This document shows, one piece after another, positions 1 through 9,586 of a DNA stretch of 64,000 nucleotides (its first letter is position 1; each line of letters starts with the position of its first letter). The notes beneath the pieces are model-generated. The model had not been told where the DNA came from. It worked only from the letters and a program-made list of their open reading frames with translations, and ran no database searches. This DNA comes from Rhabdothermincola sediminis (GTDB lineage Bacteria > Actinomycetota > Acidimicrobiia > Acidimicrobiales > Acidimicrobilacustridaceae): positions 1-64,000 of the forward strand of contig NZ_JACFSZ010000001.1 in the NCBI RefSeq assembly GCF_014805525.1, given 5' to 3'. The position numbers were made by a program, and so were the translations under genes.

Positions 1-1
1 G

Positions 2-109
2 CGGGTGGAGTTGATTCATCCGATCGCGATGGAGGAGGGCTTGCGTTTCGCGATCCGTGAGGGTGGTCGCACGGTGGGCGCGGGTCGGGTCACGAAGATC
101 ATCAAGTAG
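2..109 (+). CDS. tuf: elongation factor Tu, C-terminal end (partial)
   Basis: The first 35 codons visible in the window end in [15 protein letters not shown], the near-invariant C-terminus of EF-Tu domain III; the rest of the gene lies upstream of the window. EF-Tu delivers aminoacyl-tRNA to the ribosome. The stop at 107-109 lies 28 nt before rpsJ, matching the common str-S10 junction tuf-rpsJ and suggesting co-transcription. Confidence 0.95.
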   Translation, partial: RVELIHPIAMEEGLRFAIREGGRTVGAGRVTKIIK

Positions 110-137
110 CGAACACGGAAGCGAGCCGGTAGCCGCG

Positions 138-458
138 ATGGCCGACAAGCAGAAGATCCGAATCAGGCTGAAGGCCTACGACCACGAGATCATCGACCAG
201 TCGACGAAGAAGATCGTCGAGACGGTCGTGCGCACCAACGCGACCGTGCGGGGGCCGGTTCCGCTTCCCACCGAGAAGCACCGCTACACGGTGATCCGCA
301 GCCCGCACAAGGACAAGGACAGCCGCGAGCACTTCGAGATGCGGATCCACAAGCGCCTCCTCGACATCCTCGACCCCTCACCCAAGACGGTCGATTCGCT
401 CCAACGGCTCGACCTGCCGGCGGGCGTCGACATCGAGATCAAGATCCAGCAGGCCTAG
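138..458 (+). CDS. rpsJ: 30S ribosomal protein S10
   Basis: 106 residues starting [16 protein letters not shown], the typical S10 opening, with the conserved internal [14 protein letters not shown] stretch and a C-terminal VDIEIK. S10 sits in the 30S head and, as NusE, also joins transcription antitermination complexes. An in-frame upstream extension to 57 exists but reads out of the end of tuf, so the ATG at 138 is chosen. It is separated from rplC by an unusually long 254-nt gap instead of the tight spacing seen in the rest of the operon. Confidence 0.97.
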   Translation: MADKQKIRIRLKAYDHEIIDQSTKKIVETVVRTNATVRGPVPLPTEKHRYTVIRSPHKDKDSREHFEMRIHKRLLDILDPSPKTVDSLQRLDLPAGVDIEIKIQQA

Positions 459-505
459 GACTCGTCGGCCCGTTCTCCGATCCGGGCCTGCCCCCGCAGG
501 CCGGC

Positions 506-535
506 TTGGACCGGCCGAGCGGCCGGCGCTATCCT
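506..535 (+). promoter_or_regulatory. promoter for rplC and downstream genes
   Basis: TTGGAC (506-511), an 18-nt spacer and TATCCT (530-535). Transcription would start near 542 and give a leader of about 170 nt before rplC. The spacer contains a perfect CCGGCCG/CGGCCGG palindrome that could be an operator or just a hairpin. Confidence 0.5.
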
Positions 536-651
536 GGCAGCTCCGTGTGCCGGGCCCGTTCCCGTGCACGTTCCGGTCCGTCGTTCGAACTGACGTCTGT
601 GACGGCCCGTCCCGGCCCGGGGCGGGTACCCCACAGCACAACCGAACCAGG

Positions 652-681
652 CGCTCCGCCGGGGTCTCCCCGAGCGGAGCG
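652..681 (+). other. stem-loop upstream of rplC
   Basis: CGCTCCGC (652-659) pairs with GCGGAGCG (674-681) and the interior CGGGG (660-664) pairs with CCCCG (668-672), giving 13 bp with one bulged A (673) and a TCT loop. It ends 31 nt before the rplC ATG. Confidence 0.7.
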
Positions 682-712
682 TTCGCGTGAGCAGAGAAAG
701 ATCGTTGCCGCC

Positions 713-1366
713 ATGGCGAACAAGGCAGTTGTCGGCGAGAAGGTCGGCATGACACAGGTGTGGGACGACGACAACCGCGTCGTGCCCGTCACCGTGCTGC
801 GGGTCACGCCGCTGCGGGTGGTGCAGGTCAAGACTCCCGAGCGGGACGGGTACAGCGCGCTCCAGGTGACCTTCGGCGAGCGGGACCCGCGCAAGCTCAA
901 CCGGCCCGAGCGCGGTCACTTCGACAAGGCGGGGGTCAGCCCCGGCCGGGCACTCGTCGAGCTGCGGCTCGATGACGTGAGCGGCTACGAGGTCGGCCAG
1001 GAGATCGCCGTCGACGTCCTCGAGGCCGGCGAGCTGGTGGACGTCACCGCCGTGAGCAGGGGCAAGGGCTTCGCGGGGGTGATGAAGCGGCACGGCTTCG
1101 CCGGCCAGAAGGCCTCGCACGGTGCCCACCGGATCCATCGCGCCCCCGGCTCGATCGGGGCCTGTGCCACCCCGGCGCGCGTCTTCCGGGGGACCCGCAT
1201 GGCCGGTCGGATGGGTGGCCGCAAGACCACCACCTTGAACCTCCGGGTGGTCGAGGCCGATGCGGAGCGTGGGCTGCTGCTGGTTCGGGGGGCGGTGCCC
1301 GGGCCGAAGGGTGGGACGGTGATCGTGCGGGACGCCGTCAAGTCGACCGCGAAGGGCGGTGCGTGA
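713..1366 (+). CDS. rplC: 50S ribosomal protein L3
   Basis: 217 residues beginning [19 protein letters not shown], the standard L3 N-terminus; the conserved loop with [20 protein letters not shown], which reaches toward the peptidyl-transferase centre, is intact. The same frame stays open upstream to 506, but that part runs through the promoter/leader and has no L3 similarity, so the ATG at 713 is used. The Shine-Dalgarno sequence is weak (AGAGAAAG). The stop overlaps the rplD start by one base (TGATG). Confidence 0.97.
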   Translation: MANKAVVGEKVGMTQVWDDDNRVVPVTVLRVTPLRVVQVKTPERDGYSALQVTFGERDPRKLNRPERGHFDKAGVSPGRALVELRLDDVSGYEVGQEIAVDVLEAGELVDVTAVSRGKGFAGVMKRHGFAGQKASHGAHRIHRAPGSIGACATPARVFRGTRMAGRMGGRKTTTLNLRVVEADAERGLLLVRGAVPGPKGGTVIVRDAVKSTAKGGA

Positions 1367-1986
1367 TGCCCACGCTGAAGGTCAGGACACAGATCGGTGC
1401 CGAGGCCGGATCGGTCGAGCTGGCCGAGGAGGTGTTCGGCATCGAGCCCAACGTGCCGGTGATGCACCAGGTGGTCACGGCGCAGCTCGCCGCCCGTCGA
1501 GCCGGCACCCAGAGCACCAAGACCCGGGCCGAGGTCCGGGGTGGTGGAGCGAAGCCCTGGAAGCAGAAGGGCACCGGGCGGGCACGGCAGGGTTCGATCC
1601 GCGCTCCCCAGTGGAAGGGCGGCGGGGTGGCCCTCGGCCCGAAGCCCCGCACGTACGCACAGCGCACACCGAAGAAGATGATCCGCCTCGCGCTCCGCTC
1701 CGCCCTGTCCGATCGCGCCGCCGACGGCAAGGTGATCGTGGTCGACGAGTGGGCCTTCGAGGTGCCCCGCACCCGCGAGGCTGCCGATGCGCTGCGAGCC
1801 CTGGGCCTCGACGGCCGGGTGCTGGTCGTTCTCGGTGACACCGACCGCGACGTCCTGGCGGCGAAGAGCTTCCGGAACCTGCCCCACGTGCAGGTCATCG
1901 AGGCCCGTGAGCTGAACGCGTACGACGTGCTTGCGAACGACTACGTCGTGTTCACCCGTGCCACCCTCCCGGGAGGGGATGGATGA
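1366..1986 (+). CDS. rplD: 50S ribosomal protein L4
   Basis: 206 residues with the L4 signature [21 protein letters not shown] and the arginine-rich tentacle [13 protein letters not shown] that lines the exit tunnel. Starts at the ATG overlapping the rplC stop; a GTG three bases upstream would add one residue. In gammaproteobacteria L4 also represses its own operon; whether the 459-712 leader here serves that role is unknown. The stop overlaps the next small ORF by ATGA. Confidence 0.96.
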   Translation: MPTLKVRTQIGAEAGSVELAEEVFGIEPNVPVMHQVVTAQLAARRAGTQSTKTRAEVRGGGAKPWKQKGTGRARQGSIRAPQWKGGGVALGPKPRTYAQRTPKKMIRLALRSALSDRAADGKVIVVDEWAFEVPRTREAADALRALGLDGRVLVVLGDTDRDVLAAKSFRNLPHVQVIEARELNAYDVLANDYVVFTRATLPGGDG

Positions 1987-2297
1987 ACATGGCGACCGAC
2001 TTGCCGAGCCGCCCCACGCCTGATCCCGAGGACCGCTCGGAGCTGCTCGACCCGACGGAGCGGGTGAAGAGCGTGAGCGACAAGACCGATCCGCGCTTCA
2101 AGGCAGCGCTCGATCGAGCCGAGCGGGAGGAGCGGTTGCGGGCGAAGGCGGCCAGGACCGAGAGCGGCGCGGCCGGTGGGAGCGAACCGCAGGGTGCAGT
2201 CGGCGGGACATCGCCGGCTCCGGAGGAGTCCGGGATGCCAGGCAAGGGCACGTTCTCGTTCAACCAGACCGCGGGTGAGACGGAGGATCAGAAGTGA
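1983..2297 (+). CDS. small disordered protein of unknown function between L4 and L23
   Basis: 104 residues, not recognised. It starts by ATGA overlap with the rplD stop and ends by GTGA overlap with the rplW start, so it is embedded in the translational-coupling chain. The sequence is hydrophilic: Pro/Asp/Glu-rich N-terminus, a basic-acidic middle resembling a helix ([19 protein letters not shown], residues 39-57), then a Gly/Ser/Pro/Glu tail ending [16 protein letters not shown]. No signal peptide, membrane segment or cysteine is present. In the textbook S10 operon rplW directly follows rplD. The coupling on both sides favours a real gene. Confidence 0.65.
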   Translation: MNMATDLPSRPTPDPEDRSELLDPTERVKSVSDKTDPRFKAALDRAEREERLRAKAARTESGAAGGSEPQGAVGGTSPAPEESGMPGKGTFSFNQTAGETEDQK

Positions 2298-2584
2298 AAG
2301 ACCCGCGCGACGTGATCATCGAGCCGATCGTCAGCGAGAAGTCCTACGCGCTGCTGGAGCGGAACGTCTACACGTTCCGGGTGCACCCGGAGGCGAGCAA
2401 GCCGGAGATCTCCGACGCCGTGGAGGCGATCTTCGATGTACGAGTGGTCAAGGTGAACACGCTGAACCGTCGTGGCAAGCGCAAGCGCAACCGGCGCAGC
2501 TGGACCTTCGGCAAGCGATCCGACACGAAGCGGGCTTTCGTCACTCTCGCCGAGGGTGACCGCATCGACCTGTTCGAGGGTTAG
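2294..2584 (+). CDS. rplW: 50S ribosomal protein L23
   Basis: 96 residues with the L23 pattern [17 protein letters not shown] and [15 protein letters not shown]23 lies at the tunnel exit and docks trigger factor and SRP. GTG start at 2294 overlaps the stop of the preceding small ORF (GTGA). The C-terminal [12 protein letters not shown] is the usual end of the family. Confidence 0.96.
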   Translation: MKDPRDVIIEPIVSEKSYALLERNVYTFRVHPEASKPEISDAVEAIFDVRVVKVNTLNRRGKRKRNRRSWTFGKRSDTKRAFVTLAEGDRIDLFEG

Positions 2585-2589
2585 GGGAC

Positions 2590-3426
2590 ATGGCACTTCG
2601 CAAGCGCAAGCCGACCAGCCCGGGCCGCCGGTTCCAGACGGTCTCCGACTTCTCCGACATCACGAAGAAGAAGCCGGAGCGCACCTTGCTCGCGCCCAAG
2701 ACCAAGACTGGCGGGCGGAACAGCTACGGGCGCAAGACCGCCCGCCATCGCGGCGGCGGTCACAAGCAGCGGTACCGCATCGTCGACTTCCGGCGCACCA
2801 AGGACGGGGTGCCGGCGAAGGTGGCGGCGATCGAGTACGACCCCAACCGGAACTGCCGCATCCTGCTTCTCCACTACTACGACGGTGAGAAGGCCTACAT
2901 CCTCGCCCCGAAGGACGTGACCGTGGGCGACGTGCTCCAGAGCGGGCAGGGGTCGGAGATCCGTCCGGGCAATGCGCTGCCGTTGCGCTACATCCCGGTG
3001 GGTACCACCGTGCACAACGTCGAGCTCAAGCCCGGTGGTGGTGGGCGGATGGCCCGCAGCGCCGGCACCAGCGTGCAGCTCGTGGCCAAGGAGGGCGAGC
3101 ACGCCACCCTGCGCCTGCCGAGCACCGAGATGCGCCGCGTGCCGATCGATTGCCGGGCGACGGTCGGGGAGGTCGGCAATGCCGAGGCGGAGCTCGTCAA
3201 GGTGGGCAAGGCCGGCCGGAATCGGTGGAAGGGGGTCCGCCCCCAGACCCGAGGCGTAGCCATGAACCCGGTTGACCACCCGCACGGCGGTGGCGAGGGC
3301 AAGACCTCCGGCGGCCGGCACCCGGTCTCGCCATGGGGCAAGCCAGAGGGTCGCACCCGAAACAAGAACAAGCCGTCGCAGAAGCTCATCGTCCGTCGCC
3401 GCCGTACCCGCGGGTCGCGGCGGTAA
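2590..3426 (+). CDS. rplB: 50S ribosomal protein L2
   Basis: 278 residues, normal length. It contains the RNA-binding [12 protein letters not shown] segment and the C-terminal [16 protein letters not shown] loop, whose histidine near the peptidyl-transferase centre is conserved across bacteria. It follows rplW by 5 nt with a GAGGG Shine-Dalgarno inside the rplW end. Confidence 0.98.
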   Translation: MALRKRKPTSPGRRFQTVSDFSDITKKKPERTLLAPKTKTGGRNSYGRKTARHRGGGHKQRYRIVDFRRTKDGVPAKVAAIEYDPNRNCRILLLHYYDGEKAYILAPKDVTVGDVLQSGQGSEIRPGNALPLRYIPVGTTVHNVELKPGGGGRMARSAGTSVQLVAKEGEHATLRLPSTEMRRVPIDCRATVGEVGNAEAELVKVGKAGRNRWKGVRPQTRGVAMNPVDHPHGGGEGKTSGGRHPVSPWGKPEGRTRNKNKPSQKLIVRRRRTRGSRR

Positions 3427-3438
3427 GGGGAGTCCGTC

Positions 3439-3717
3439 ATGCCTCGCAGCCTCAAGAAGGGCCCGTTCGTCGACGACCACCTGCTGAAGAAGGTCGATGA
3501 TCTCAACGAGAAGGGCGAGAAGCGCGTCATCAAGACGTGGTCGCGCCGCTCGACGATCATCCCCGAGATGGTGGGCCACACCATCGCGGTGCACGACGGG
3601 CGTAAGCACGTTCCCGTGTACATCACCGAGTCGATGGTCGGTCACAAGCTCGGCGAGTTCGCCCCGACCCGGACGTTCAAGTACCACGCCGGCCAAGAGA
3701 AGAAGGGGCGCCGCTGA
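3439..3717 (+). CDS. rpsS: 30S ribosomal protein S19
   Basis: 92 residues, [19 protein letters not shown] start and [19 protein letters not shown] core, both diagnostic of S19, a 30S head protein near the A-site finger. AGGGGAG Shine-Dalgarno upstream. The stop overlaps the rplV ATG by one base. Confidence 0.98.
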   Translation: MPRSLKKGPFVDDHLLKKVDDLNEKGEKRVIKTWSRRSTIIPEMVGHTIAVHDGRKHVPVYITESMVGHKLGEFAPTRTFKYHAGQEKKGRR

Positions 3718-4385
3718 TGGCCTTCGGCGTCAAGACGAACGAACGACCGGGTGTGCGCGCCCAGGCTCGCTACATCCGGGTCTCGCCGTACAAGGCTCGC
3801 CAGGTGCTCGACCTCATCCGCGGCCAGCACGTCGGCCGGGCCCTCGAGATCCTCGAGTTCTCCGAGCGCGACGCGGCGAGGCTGATCCTCAAGACCCTGG
3901 AGTCGGCGATCGCCAACGCGGAGCACAACAATGGCATCCCGGCCGACGAGCTGTACGTGTCCGCGTGCTTCGCCGACGAGGGGCCGACCCTCAAGCGCTT
4001 CCGCCCCCGGGCCCGCGGACGGGCCGGTCGCATCCGCAAGCGCACATCCCACATCACGGTCATCGTGAGCCGCCTCTCCGCGGAGGAGCTCCAGGCGTTG
4101 CGCGAGCGCGAGGCGACGAGCGGGCGGGCGCGTGGCAACCGGGCTGCAGCCGAGGCGCGCCGCGAGCGGGTGGCGCGCAGCCGCCAGGCCAAGGCCGACA
4201 AGCGCGCCGCGGAGGAAGAGCACGACCATGATCACGACGAGCACGAGCACGCCCAGGAGGTCGCTCCGCCCCCCGAAGTGGAGGGGGCCGAGGTCGGCGC
4301 CGAGGTGACGGCCGCGCACGAGGCGGAGCCGACCGGCGAGGAGGCCGTTGAGGTAGCCGAGGGGAACGGGAAGGAAGAGGACTGA
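3717..4385 (+). CDS. rplV: 50S ribosomal protein L22 with long charged tail
   Basis: 222 residues against the usual 110-130. Residues 1 to about 120 are a complete L22 including the tunnel-wall beta hairpin ([18 protein letters not shown]). About 100 more residues follow: an Arg/Ala/Lys-rich helix-like stretch (121-165), a cluster of alternating histidine and acidic residues ([10 protein letters not shown], 169-178) and an acidic Glu/Ala/Val tail. The tail is encoded in frame and ends one base into the rpsC start, so it is not an assembly artefact of a missed stop. The His/Asp cluster could bind divalent metals; that is inference. Confidence 0.95.
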   Translation: MAFGVKTNERPGVRAQARYIRVSPYKARQVLDLIRGQHVGRALEILEFSERDAARLILKTLESAIANAEHNNGIPADELYVSACFADEGPTLKRFRPRARGRAGRIRKRTSHITVIVSRLSAEELQALREREATSGRARGNRAAAEARRERVARSRQAKADKRAAEEEHDHDHDEHEHAQEVAPPPEVEGAEVGAEVTAAHEAEPTGEEAVEVAEGNGKEED

Positions 4386-5302
4386 TGGGCCAGAAGGTCA
4401 ACCCATACGGGTTCCGCCTCGGCATCACCACCGACTGGAAGTCGCGCTGGTTCGCCGACCGCGGTGACTACGCGGGGTTCGTCATCGAGGACTGGAAGAT
4501 CCGCGACTACCTCATGACGCAGCTCCCGCACGCCGCGATCAGCCGCATCGAGGTGGAGCGCACCCGTGACCGGCTCCGGGTCGACGTCCACACTGCTCGA
4601 CCGGGCATCGTGATCGGGCGCCGTGGAGCGGAGGCCGATCGACTCCGGGCCGGTTTGGCGAAGATCACCGGCAACAACAAGATCCAGCTCAACATCCAGG
4701 AGATCAAGCAGCCCGAGCTCGACGCCGCGCTGATCGCCCAGGGTGTCGCCGATCAGCTGGCCGGGCGCGTCGCGTTCCGCCGGGCGATGAAGCGCGCGGT
4801 GCAGAACGCGCAGAAGGCCGGAGCGCTCGGCATCAGGGTCCAGTGCTCGGGACGGCTCGGCGGATCGGAGATGGCCCGCACGGAGTGGTACCGGGAGGGC
4901 CGTGTGCCGCTCCACACGCTGCGGGCCGACATCGACTACGGGTTCCGCGAGGCCAAGACCACCTACGGCCGCATCGGGGTCAAGGTCTGGATCTACAAGG
5001 GCGACATCCTCCCCTACCGCAGCGTCCTGGAGGACAAGATCACCCGCGAGGCGGCGATGGCCGTCGGCGAGACGTCCGGGCAGGCCCGCCCGCGCAAGGT
5101 CGTGTCCTCGTCGGCCGCCGCCCGGCGCAAGCCGGCCGGCGAGGCTCCCTTCCCGGAGGAGGTCGAGGCCGAGGAAGCTGCGCCGCTCATCAAGGAGGCC
5201 GACCCCGAGCTGGAGCGGCTCCTCGCCGAGGAGGAGGAGATCGAGCGCTCGGTGCGCGAGCACCACGAGACCCCACACTTCCGCCCCGGGGACGGTGATT
5301 GA
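4385..5302 (+). CDS. rpsC: 30S ribosomal protein S3 with extended C-terminus
   Basis: 305 residues (typically 210-275). It has the N-terminal [15 protein letters not shown], a type-II KH domain with [15 protein letters not shown], and the C-terminal domain with [20 protein letters not shown]. Residues from about 220 form an extra acidic tail ([18 protein letters not shown] and onward) likely to be disordered. S3 forms part of the mRNA entry channel and its helicase activity. Starts by TGATG overlap with rplV. Confidence 0.97.
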   Translation: MGQKVNPYGFRLGITTDWKSRWFADRGDYAGFVIEDWKIRDYLMTQLPHAAISRIEVERTRDRLRVDVHTARPGIVIGRRGAEADRLRAGLAKITGNNKIQLNIQEIKQPELDAALIAQGVADQLAGRVAFRRAMKRAVQNAQKAGALGIRVQCSGRLGGSEMARTEWYREGRVPLHTLRADIDYGFREAKTTYGRIGVKVWIYKGDILPYRSVLEDKITREAAMAVGETSGQARPRKVVSSSAAARRKPAGEAPFPEEVEAEEAAPLIKEADPELERLLAEEEEIERSVREHHETPHFRPGDGD

Positions 5303-5304
5303 TC

Positions 5305-5721
5305 ATGTTGATGCCGAGGAAGGTCAAGCACCGCAAGCACCAGCGGGGCCGGCTCAAGGGCCAGGCCAAGGGTGGCACCACCATCACCTTCGGCGACTAC
5401 GGCATCCAGGCCCTGGAGCCGGGCTGGATCACCGCTCGCCAGATCGAGGCTGCTCGTATCGCGATGACGCGTCACGTCCGCCGAGGCGGCAAGGTCTGGA
5501 TCAACGTCTTCCCTGACAAGCCCATCACGCAGAAGCCTGCGGAGACCCGTATGGGGTCGGGCAAGGGGAACCCCGAGAAGTGGGTGGCTGTGGTCAAGCC
5601 CGGCCGGGTGCTCTTCGAGCTTTCCTACAGCGATCCGCAGATCGCCCGGGCCGCGATCGAACGGGCGATCCAGAAGCTGCCCATCAAGGCTCGATTCATC
5701 GCACGGGAGGAGGCGCTCTGA
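5305..5721 (+). CDS. rplP: 50S ribosomal protein L16
   Basis: 138 residues. The start is placed at ATG 5305 to give [15 protein letters not shown], the usual L16 N-terminus; an upstream TTG at 5299 would only overlap rpsC further. Conserved [18 protein letters not shown] and [18 protein letters not shown] segments contact 23S rRNA near the A site. The stop overlaps the rpmC ATG. Confidence 0.97.
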   Translation: MLMPRKVKHRKHQRGRLKGQAKGGTTITFGDYGIQALEPGWITARQIEAARIAMTRHVRRGGKVWINVFPDKPITQKPAETRMGSGKGNPEKWVAVVKPGRVLFELSYSDPQIARAAIERAIQKLPIKARFIAREEAL

Positions 5722-5957
5722 TGGCCGATGCCCGAGCCACTGCCCTACGGGACCTCAACGACGGCGAGCTGCTCGAACGCCTGGCCGAGACGAAGCAGGA
5801 GCTGTTCAACCTCCGCTTCCAGCACGTCACGGGCCAGCTCGAGAACCACGCCCGCCTGGGACAGGTGAAGAAGGACGTGGCCAGGATCATGACCGAACTG
5901 CGGGCACGGGAGATCGCCGCCGCAGAGGCGCTGGCGCGACACGAGGAGAAGGCCTGA
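5721..5957 (+). CDS. rpmC: 50S ribosomal protein L29
   Basis: 78 residues forming two helices with the family motif [21 protein letters not shown] longer in-frame extension upstream runs through rplP and is ignored. Overlaps both neighbours by one base (TGATG junctions), showing tight translational coupling. Confidence 0.96.
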   Translation: MADARATALRDLNDGELLERLAETKQELFNLRFQHVTGQLENHARLGQVKKDVARIMTELRAREIAAAEALARHEEKA

Positions 5958-6238
5958 TGGTCGACACCGGGACGCAATCGACGACGCGGCCCAATCCGCG
6001 CAAGGTCCGCGAGGGACTGGTCGTCTCGAACAAGATGGACAAGACGGTGGTCGTCGAGGTCGTCGATCGCAAGCGTCATCCCCGCTATCCCAAGACGGTG
6101 CAACGCACCTCCCGCCTGTACGTCCACGACGAGGCGAACGACCTCAACGTCGGCGACCGGGTCCGGGTGGCGGAGACCCGTCCGCTCTCCAAGCTCAAGC
6201 GCTGGCGCCTGGTCGAGGTACTGGAGCGGGCCCGATGA
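5957..6238 (+). CDS. rpsQ: 30S ribosomal protein S17
   Basis: 93 residues with an OB-fold core: [19 protein letters not shown] and [21 protein letters not shown] short N-terminal extension ([14 protein letters not shown]) precedes the core, as in many actinobacteria. The stop overlaps rplN by ATGA. Confidence 0.97.
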   Translation: MVDTGTQSTTRPNPRKVREGLVVSNKMDKTVVVEVVDRKRHPRYPKTVQRTSRLYVHDEANDLNVGDRVRVAETRPLSKLKRWRLVEVLERAR

Positions 6239-6603
6239 TCCAGCAGGAATCCCGACTGCGCGTCGCCGACAACAGCGGGGCCAAGGAAGTGCTCTGCATC
6301 AAGGTGCTCGGCGGCTCCAAGCGCCGCTACGCGTCCATCGGCGACGTCTTCGTGGCCACGGTCAAGGACGCCATCCCCGGCGCGGCGGTGAAGAAGGGCG
6401 ACGTCGTCAAGTGCGTCGTCGTCCGGGTCAAGAAGGAGAAGCGGCGCCCCGACGGCTCGTACATCCGCTTCGACGAGAACGCCGCCGTGCTCATCAACGA
6501 CCAGATGCAGCCTCGGGGCACCCGCATCTTCGGGCCGGTGGGTCGGGAGCTGCGGGACAAGAAGTTCATGCGCATCGTCTCGCTCGCGCCGGAGGTCCTG
6601 TGA
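6235..6603 (+). CDS. rplN: 50S ribosomal protein L14
   Basis: 122 residues, exact family length. [18 protein letters not shown] start and the highly conserved [15 protein letters not shown] and [20 protein letters not shown] segments identify L14, which forms an intersubunit bridge and the RsfS docking site. Confidence 0.98.
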   Translation: MIQQESRLRVADNSGAKEVLCIKVLGGSKRRYASIGDVFVATVKDAIPGAAVKKGDVVKCVVVRVKKEKRRPDGSYIRFDENAAVLINDQMQPRGTRIFGPVGRELRDKKFMRIVSLAPEVL

Positions 6604-6911
6604 TGAAGATCCGCAAGGGCGATCGGGTGGTCGTGCTGCAGGGCAAGGACCGCGGCAAGGAGGGCACGGTGACGTTCGCCTTCCCCGCCGAGGACCGGGT
6701 GATCGTCGACGGGGTCAACGTCGCGAAGAAGCACCAGAAGCCCACGCGTGCCATCCAGCAGGGCGGGATCATCGACAAGGAGATGCCCATTCACGTGTCG
6801 AGCGTGGCGATCCTCTGCGCGGCCTGTGGCAAGCCGACCCGCGTGGGCTACCGCTTCGAAGGCGACGGTACGAAGGTCCGGATCTGCCGCAAGTGCGGAG
6901 GTGATCTCTGA
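6603..6911 (+). CDS. rplX: 50S ribosomal protein L24, zinc-ribbon form
   Basis: 102 residues. KOW domain at the N-terminus ([20 protein letters not shown]). The C-terminus has two CxxC pairs, C72/C75 and C95/C98, a probable zinc ribbon absent from the shorter C-minus L24 proteins. L24 initiates 50S assembly. Starts at the ATG overlapping the rplN stop; the frame open upstream is not used. Confidence 0.96.
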   Translation: MKIRKGDRVVVLQGKDRGKEGTVTFAFPAEDRVIVDGVNVAKKHQKPTRAIQQGGIIDKEMPIHVSSVAILCAACGKPTRVGYRFEGDGTKVRICRKCGGDL

Positions 6912-7483
6912 TGAGCACGGTGGTCACGGAGATGCCGCGCTACAAGCGTCGTTACAACGAGGAGCTGCGGCCGAGACTCAAGGAGCAGCTCGGTCTCCGG
7001 AACATCATGGAGGTCCCGCGCCTCGAGAAGATCGTCCTCAACATGGGCGTCGGCAAGGCGTTGCAGCAACAGTCGCTTATCGAGGGCGCCGTACGCGACC
7101 TCGAGGTCATCACCGGTCAGAAGCCGGTGGTCACGAAGGCCAAGAAGTCGATCGCCGGCTTCAAGCTGCGTGAGGGCAATGCCATCGGGGTCAAGGTCAC
7201 CTTGCGCGGCGACCGGATGTGGGAGTTCTTCGACCGCCTGGTCAGCATCGCGGTGCCCCGCATCCGCGACTTCCGGGGCTTGCCGCGCACCTCCTTCGAC
7301 GGTCACGGCAACTACACCTTCGGCGTGACCGAGCAGTTGATCTTCCCCGAGATCGATTACGACACCGTCGATACGACCAGGGGCATGGACATCACGATCG
7401 TCACCACCGCCCGTACCGATGCCGAGGGTCGCGCTCTGCTCGAGGCGCTCGGCTTCCCGTTCAAGCGTGAAGGGCAGCAGTAA
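6911..7483 (+). CDS. rplE: 50S ribosomal protein L5
   Basis: 190 residues with the L5 signature [17 protein letters not shown] and [21 protein letters not shown]-type segment. L5 binds 5S rRNA in the central protuberance. The first 11 residues ([11 protein letters not shown]) are a short extension. Begins by one-base overlap with rplX. Confidence 0.97.
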   Translation: MSTVVTEMPRYKRRYNEELRPRLKEQLGLRNIMEVPRLEKIVLNMGVGKALQQQSLIEGAVRDLEVITGQKPVVTKAKKSIAGFKLREGNAIGVKVTLRGDRMWEFFDRLVSIAVPRIRDFRGLPRTSFDGHGNYTFGVTEQLIFPEIDYDTVDTTRGMDITIVTTARTDAEGRALLEALGFPFKREGQQ

Positions 7484-7486
7484 GCC

Positions 7487-7672
7487 ATGGCGAAGAAGGC
7501 ACTGATCGAGAAGGCGAAGCGCACCCCCAAGTTCAAGGTGCGCGCCTACACACGTTGCCAGCGGTGCGGACGGCCGCATTCGGTGTACCGGAAGTTCAAG
7601 CTGTGTCGTGTGTGCCTTCGTGAGCTCGCCCACCAAGGCGAGATCCCGGGCCTCAAGAAGGCGAGCTGGTGA
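7487..7672 (+). CDS. rpsN: 30S ribosomal protein S14, type Z (zinc-binding)
   Basis: 61 residues, the short zinc form, with C24/C27 and C40/C43 (TRCQRCGRP and LCRVCLRE). The C-terminal [11 protein letters not shown] is the family end. Type Z next to rplE is normal for high-GC Gram-positives; a C-minus paralogue for zinc limitation, if present, is outside this window. Confidence 0.98.
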   Translation: MAKKALIEKAKRTPKFKVRAYTRCQRCGRPHSVYRKFKLCRVCLRELAHQGEIPGLKKASW

Positions 7673-7688
7673 GGGGAGGTATGGCGCG

Positions 7689-8093
7689 ATGACGATGACC
7701 GACCCGATCGCCGACATGCTCACCCGCATCCGCAATGCGAACGTGGCGATGCACGACGAGGTTCGCATGCCGTCCTCGAAGCTGAAGGAGGCGCTGGCCG
7801 CGGTCCTCGAGAAGGAGGGCTACATCAGCGGCTACCGGATCGACAGCAACCCGGACCGGCCGGGCAGCACGCTGACGGTGTTCATGAAGTACTCACCCGA
7901 GCGCGAGCGGGTGATCTCCGGGGTGCGCCGGGTGTCCAAGCCGGGGCTGCGGGTCTACACCAAAGCCGACAAGATCCCCCGGGTGCTCGGGGGGCTCGGT
8001 GTGGCCGTCCTGTCCACGAGTCAGGGCCTGATGACCGACCGTGAGGCGCGCAAGCGCCGCATGGGCGGCGAGGTCCTCTGCTACGTCTGGTAG
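7689..8093 (+). CDS. rpsH: 30S ribosomal protein S8
   Basis: 134 residues starting [18 protein letters not shown], the actinobacterial S8 N-terminus; GAGGGGAGG at 7672-7680 is an excellent Shine-Dalgarno for this ATG. C-terminal [20 protein letters not shown] and GGEVLCYVW are diagnostic. S8 is a primary 16S rRNA binder and, in E. coli, the repressor of the spc operon. Confidence 0.97.
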   Translation: MTMTDPIADMLTRIRNANVAMHDEVRMPSSKLKEALAAVLEKEGYISGYRIDSNPDRPGSTLTVFMKYSPERERVISGVRRVSKPGLRVYTKADKIPRVLGGLGVAVLSTSQGLMTDREARKRRMGGEVLCYVW

Positions 8094-8100
8094 GCGAGAG

Positions 8101-8640
8101 ATGTCACGAGTCGGACGTTCCCCCATCCCACTGCCGAACGGTGTCGATGTCGTCATCGAGGGTGGGCACATCACCGTGAAGGGGCCGAAGGGCACACTCG
8201 AGCGCGACCTGCCACCCACGATCACGGTTCGCCAGGACGACGGCCAGCTCATCGTGGAGCGGCCCGACGACGAGCGGCAGAACCGTGCGCTGCACGGTCT
8301 CACCCGTTCGCTGGTGAACAACATGGTCGTGGGCGTGACCGATGGGTTCCGCAAGGACCTCGACATCGTCGGGGTCGGCTACCGGGCCACGGCGAAGGGG
8401 CCGACGACGCTCGAGCTCGCGCTCGGCTTCAGTCATCCCGTCAGCGTCGAGGCCCCCGACGGAGTCACCTTCGAGGTGCCGACGCCGACCCATGTGGTGG
8501 TACACGGCATCGACAAGGAGACGGTCGGCCAGGTGGCTGCGAACATCCGCGCCATCCGCAAGCCCGAGCCCTACAAGGGCAAGGGCGTCAAGTACCGCGA
8601 CGAGCGCATCTTGCGCAAGGCCGGAAAGGCTGCGAAGTGA
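8101..8640 (+). CDS. rplF: 50S ribosomal protein L6
   Basis: 179 residues, [17 protein letters not shown] start and the C-terminal [17 protein letters not shown] signature of L6, a protein beneath the L7/L12 stalk. The reading frame stays open upstream, but the ATG at 8101, 7 nt after the rpsH stop, gives the conserved start. The stop overlaps rplR (TGATG). Confidence 0.97.
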   Translation: MSRVGRSPIPLPNGVDVVIEGGHITVKGPKGTLERDLPPTITVRQDDGQLIVERPDDERQNRALHGLTRSLVNNMVVGVTDGFRKDLDIVGVGYRATAKGPTTLELALGFSHPVSVEAPDGVTFEVPTPTHVVVHGIDKETVGQVAANIRAIRKPEPYKGKGVKYRDERILRKAGKAAK

Positions 8641-9005
8641 TGAGCACGAGCGCCAAGCAGAAGCGCGAAGCGCGCATCCGTCGTCACCGCCGGGTGCGCA
8701 AGCAGGTGCGGGGAACCGCGGCCCGGCCGCGCCTCGCCGTGTTCCGCTCGAACCGCCACATCAGCGCCCAGGTGATCGACGATGTCGCCGGGCGCACGCT
8801 CGCGGCTGCGTCGACGCTCGAGCCCGAGCTGCGCGGCGCCGGCACCGGGAACAAGGTGGCTGCGGCGGCCGTCGGCCGGCTGGTGGCCGAGCGAGCCAAG
8901 GCCGCCGGGGTCGACAAGGTGGTCTTCGATCGAGGCGGGTTCCTCTACCACGGGCGCGTCGCCGCCGTCGCGGATGCCGCTCGAGAAGCCGGACTGGAGT
9001 TCTGA
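8640..9005 (+). CDS. rplR: 50S ribosomal protein L18
   Basis: 121 residues from ATG 8640 (a GTG at 8637 would add one residue). Arg/Lys-rich N-terminal tail, then [19 protein letters not shown] and [21 protein letters not shown], typical for this 5S rRNA-binding protein. The stop overlaps the rpsE ATG by one base. Confidence 0.97.
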   Translation: MSTSAKQKREARIRRHRRVRKQVRGTAARPRLAVFRSNRHISAQVIDDVAGRTLAAASTLEPELRGAGTGNKVAAAAVGRLVAERAKAAGVDKVVFDRGGFLYHGRVAAVADAAREAGLEF

Positions 9006-9586
9006 TGGCCCTCAACACCCCCGCGTACAACGATGCCGAGGCGCCGCCGCTGCGCGAGTCCCGAGTCATCAACATCAACCGGGTCGCCAAGGTGGTCAAG
9101 GGCGGCCGCCGGTTCTCGTTCACCGCGCTGGTCGTGGTGGGCGACGGCGCCGGTCGCGTCGGCCTGGGTTACGGCAAGGCCAAGGAGGTGCCTCTGGCGA
9201 TCCAGAAGGGCACCGAGGAGGCCCGCAAGAACCTCTTCGCCGTCCCGCTGGCGGGCACGACGATCACCCATCCCGTGATCGGCGAGATGGGCGCCGGGCG
9301 GGTGCTCATCCAGCCGGCTGCTCCCGGTACCGGGGTGATCGCCGGTGGGGCCGCCCGCGCCATCCTGGAGGAAGCCGGCATCCACGACGTGCTCTGCAAG
9401 TCCCTCGGCTCGTCGAACCACATCAACGTGGCTCGGGCGACGATCGCCGGTCTCCGGGCACTCAAGCGCCCCGACGAGATCGCTCGCCTCCGGGGGCTGA
9501 GCCCCGAGGAGTTCGTCCCCGCGGGCCTGCTGAACGCGTACAAGGAGACCCAGCGGGGTCCCCACGTGCCTGACGAGGTGTCGTGA
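9005..9586 (+). CDS. rpsE: 30S ribosomal protein S5
   Basis: 193 residues. Double-stranded-RNA-binding-like N-domain with [19 protein letters not shown] and [19 protein letters not shown], then C-domain with [15 protein letters not shown] and [17 protein letters not shown]5 affects decoding fidelity and mRNA entry. One-base overlaps on both sides. Confidence 0.98.
   Translation: MALNTPAYNDAEAPPLRESRVININRVAKVVKGGRRFSFTALVVVGDGAGRVGLGYGKAKEVPLAIQKGTEEARKNLFAVPLAGTTITHPVIGEMGAGRVLIQPAAPGTGVIAGGAARAILEEAGIHDVLCKSLGSSNHINVARATIAGLRALKRPDEIARLRGLSPEEFVPAGLLNAYKETQRGPHVPDEVS

Larger units (their letters stand above)
459..712 (+). promoter_or_regulatory. structured leader between rpsJ and rplC
   Basis: A 254-nt stretch with no plausible gene inside the S10 operon. 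It contains a 7-bp GGCCTGC/GCAGGCC hairpin with a CCCC loop (485-502), a CCGGCCG/CGGCCGG hairpin (511-526), a promoter (506-535) and a long hairpin right before rplC (652-681). The arrangement resembles a ribosomal-protein autoregulatory leader, but no ligand can be assigned from sequence alone. Confidence 0.6.

Noticed and set aside
1363-1365. GTG as start of rplD
   Set aside because: Adds a single Met before MPTLKV; the ATG at 1366 gives the usual TGATG coupling.
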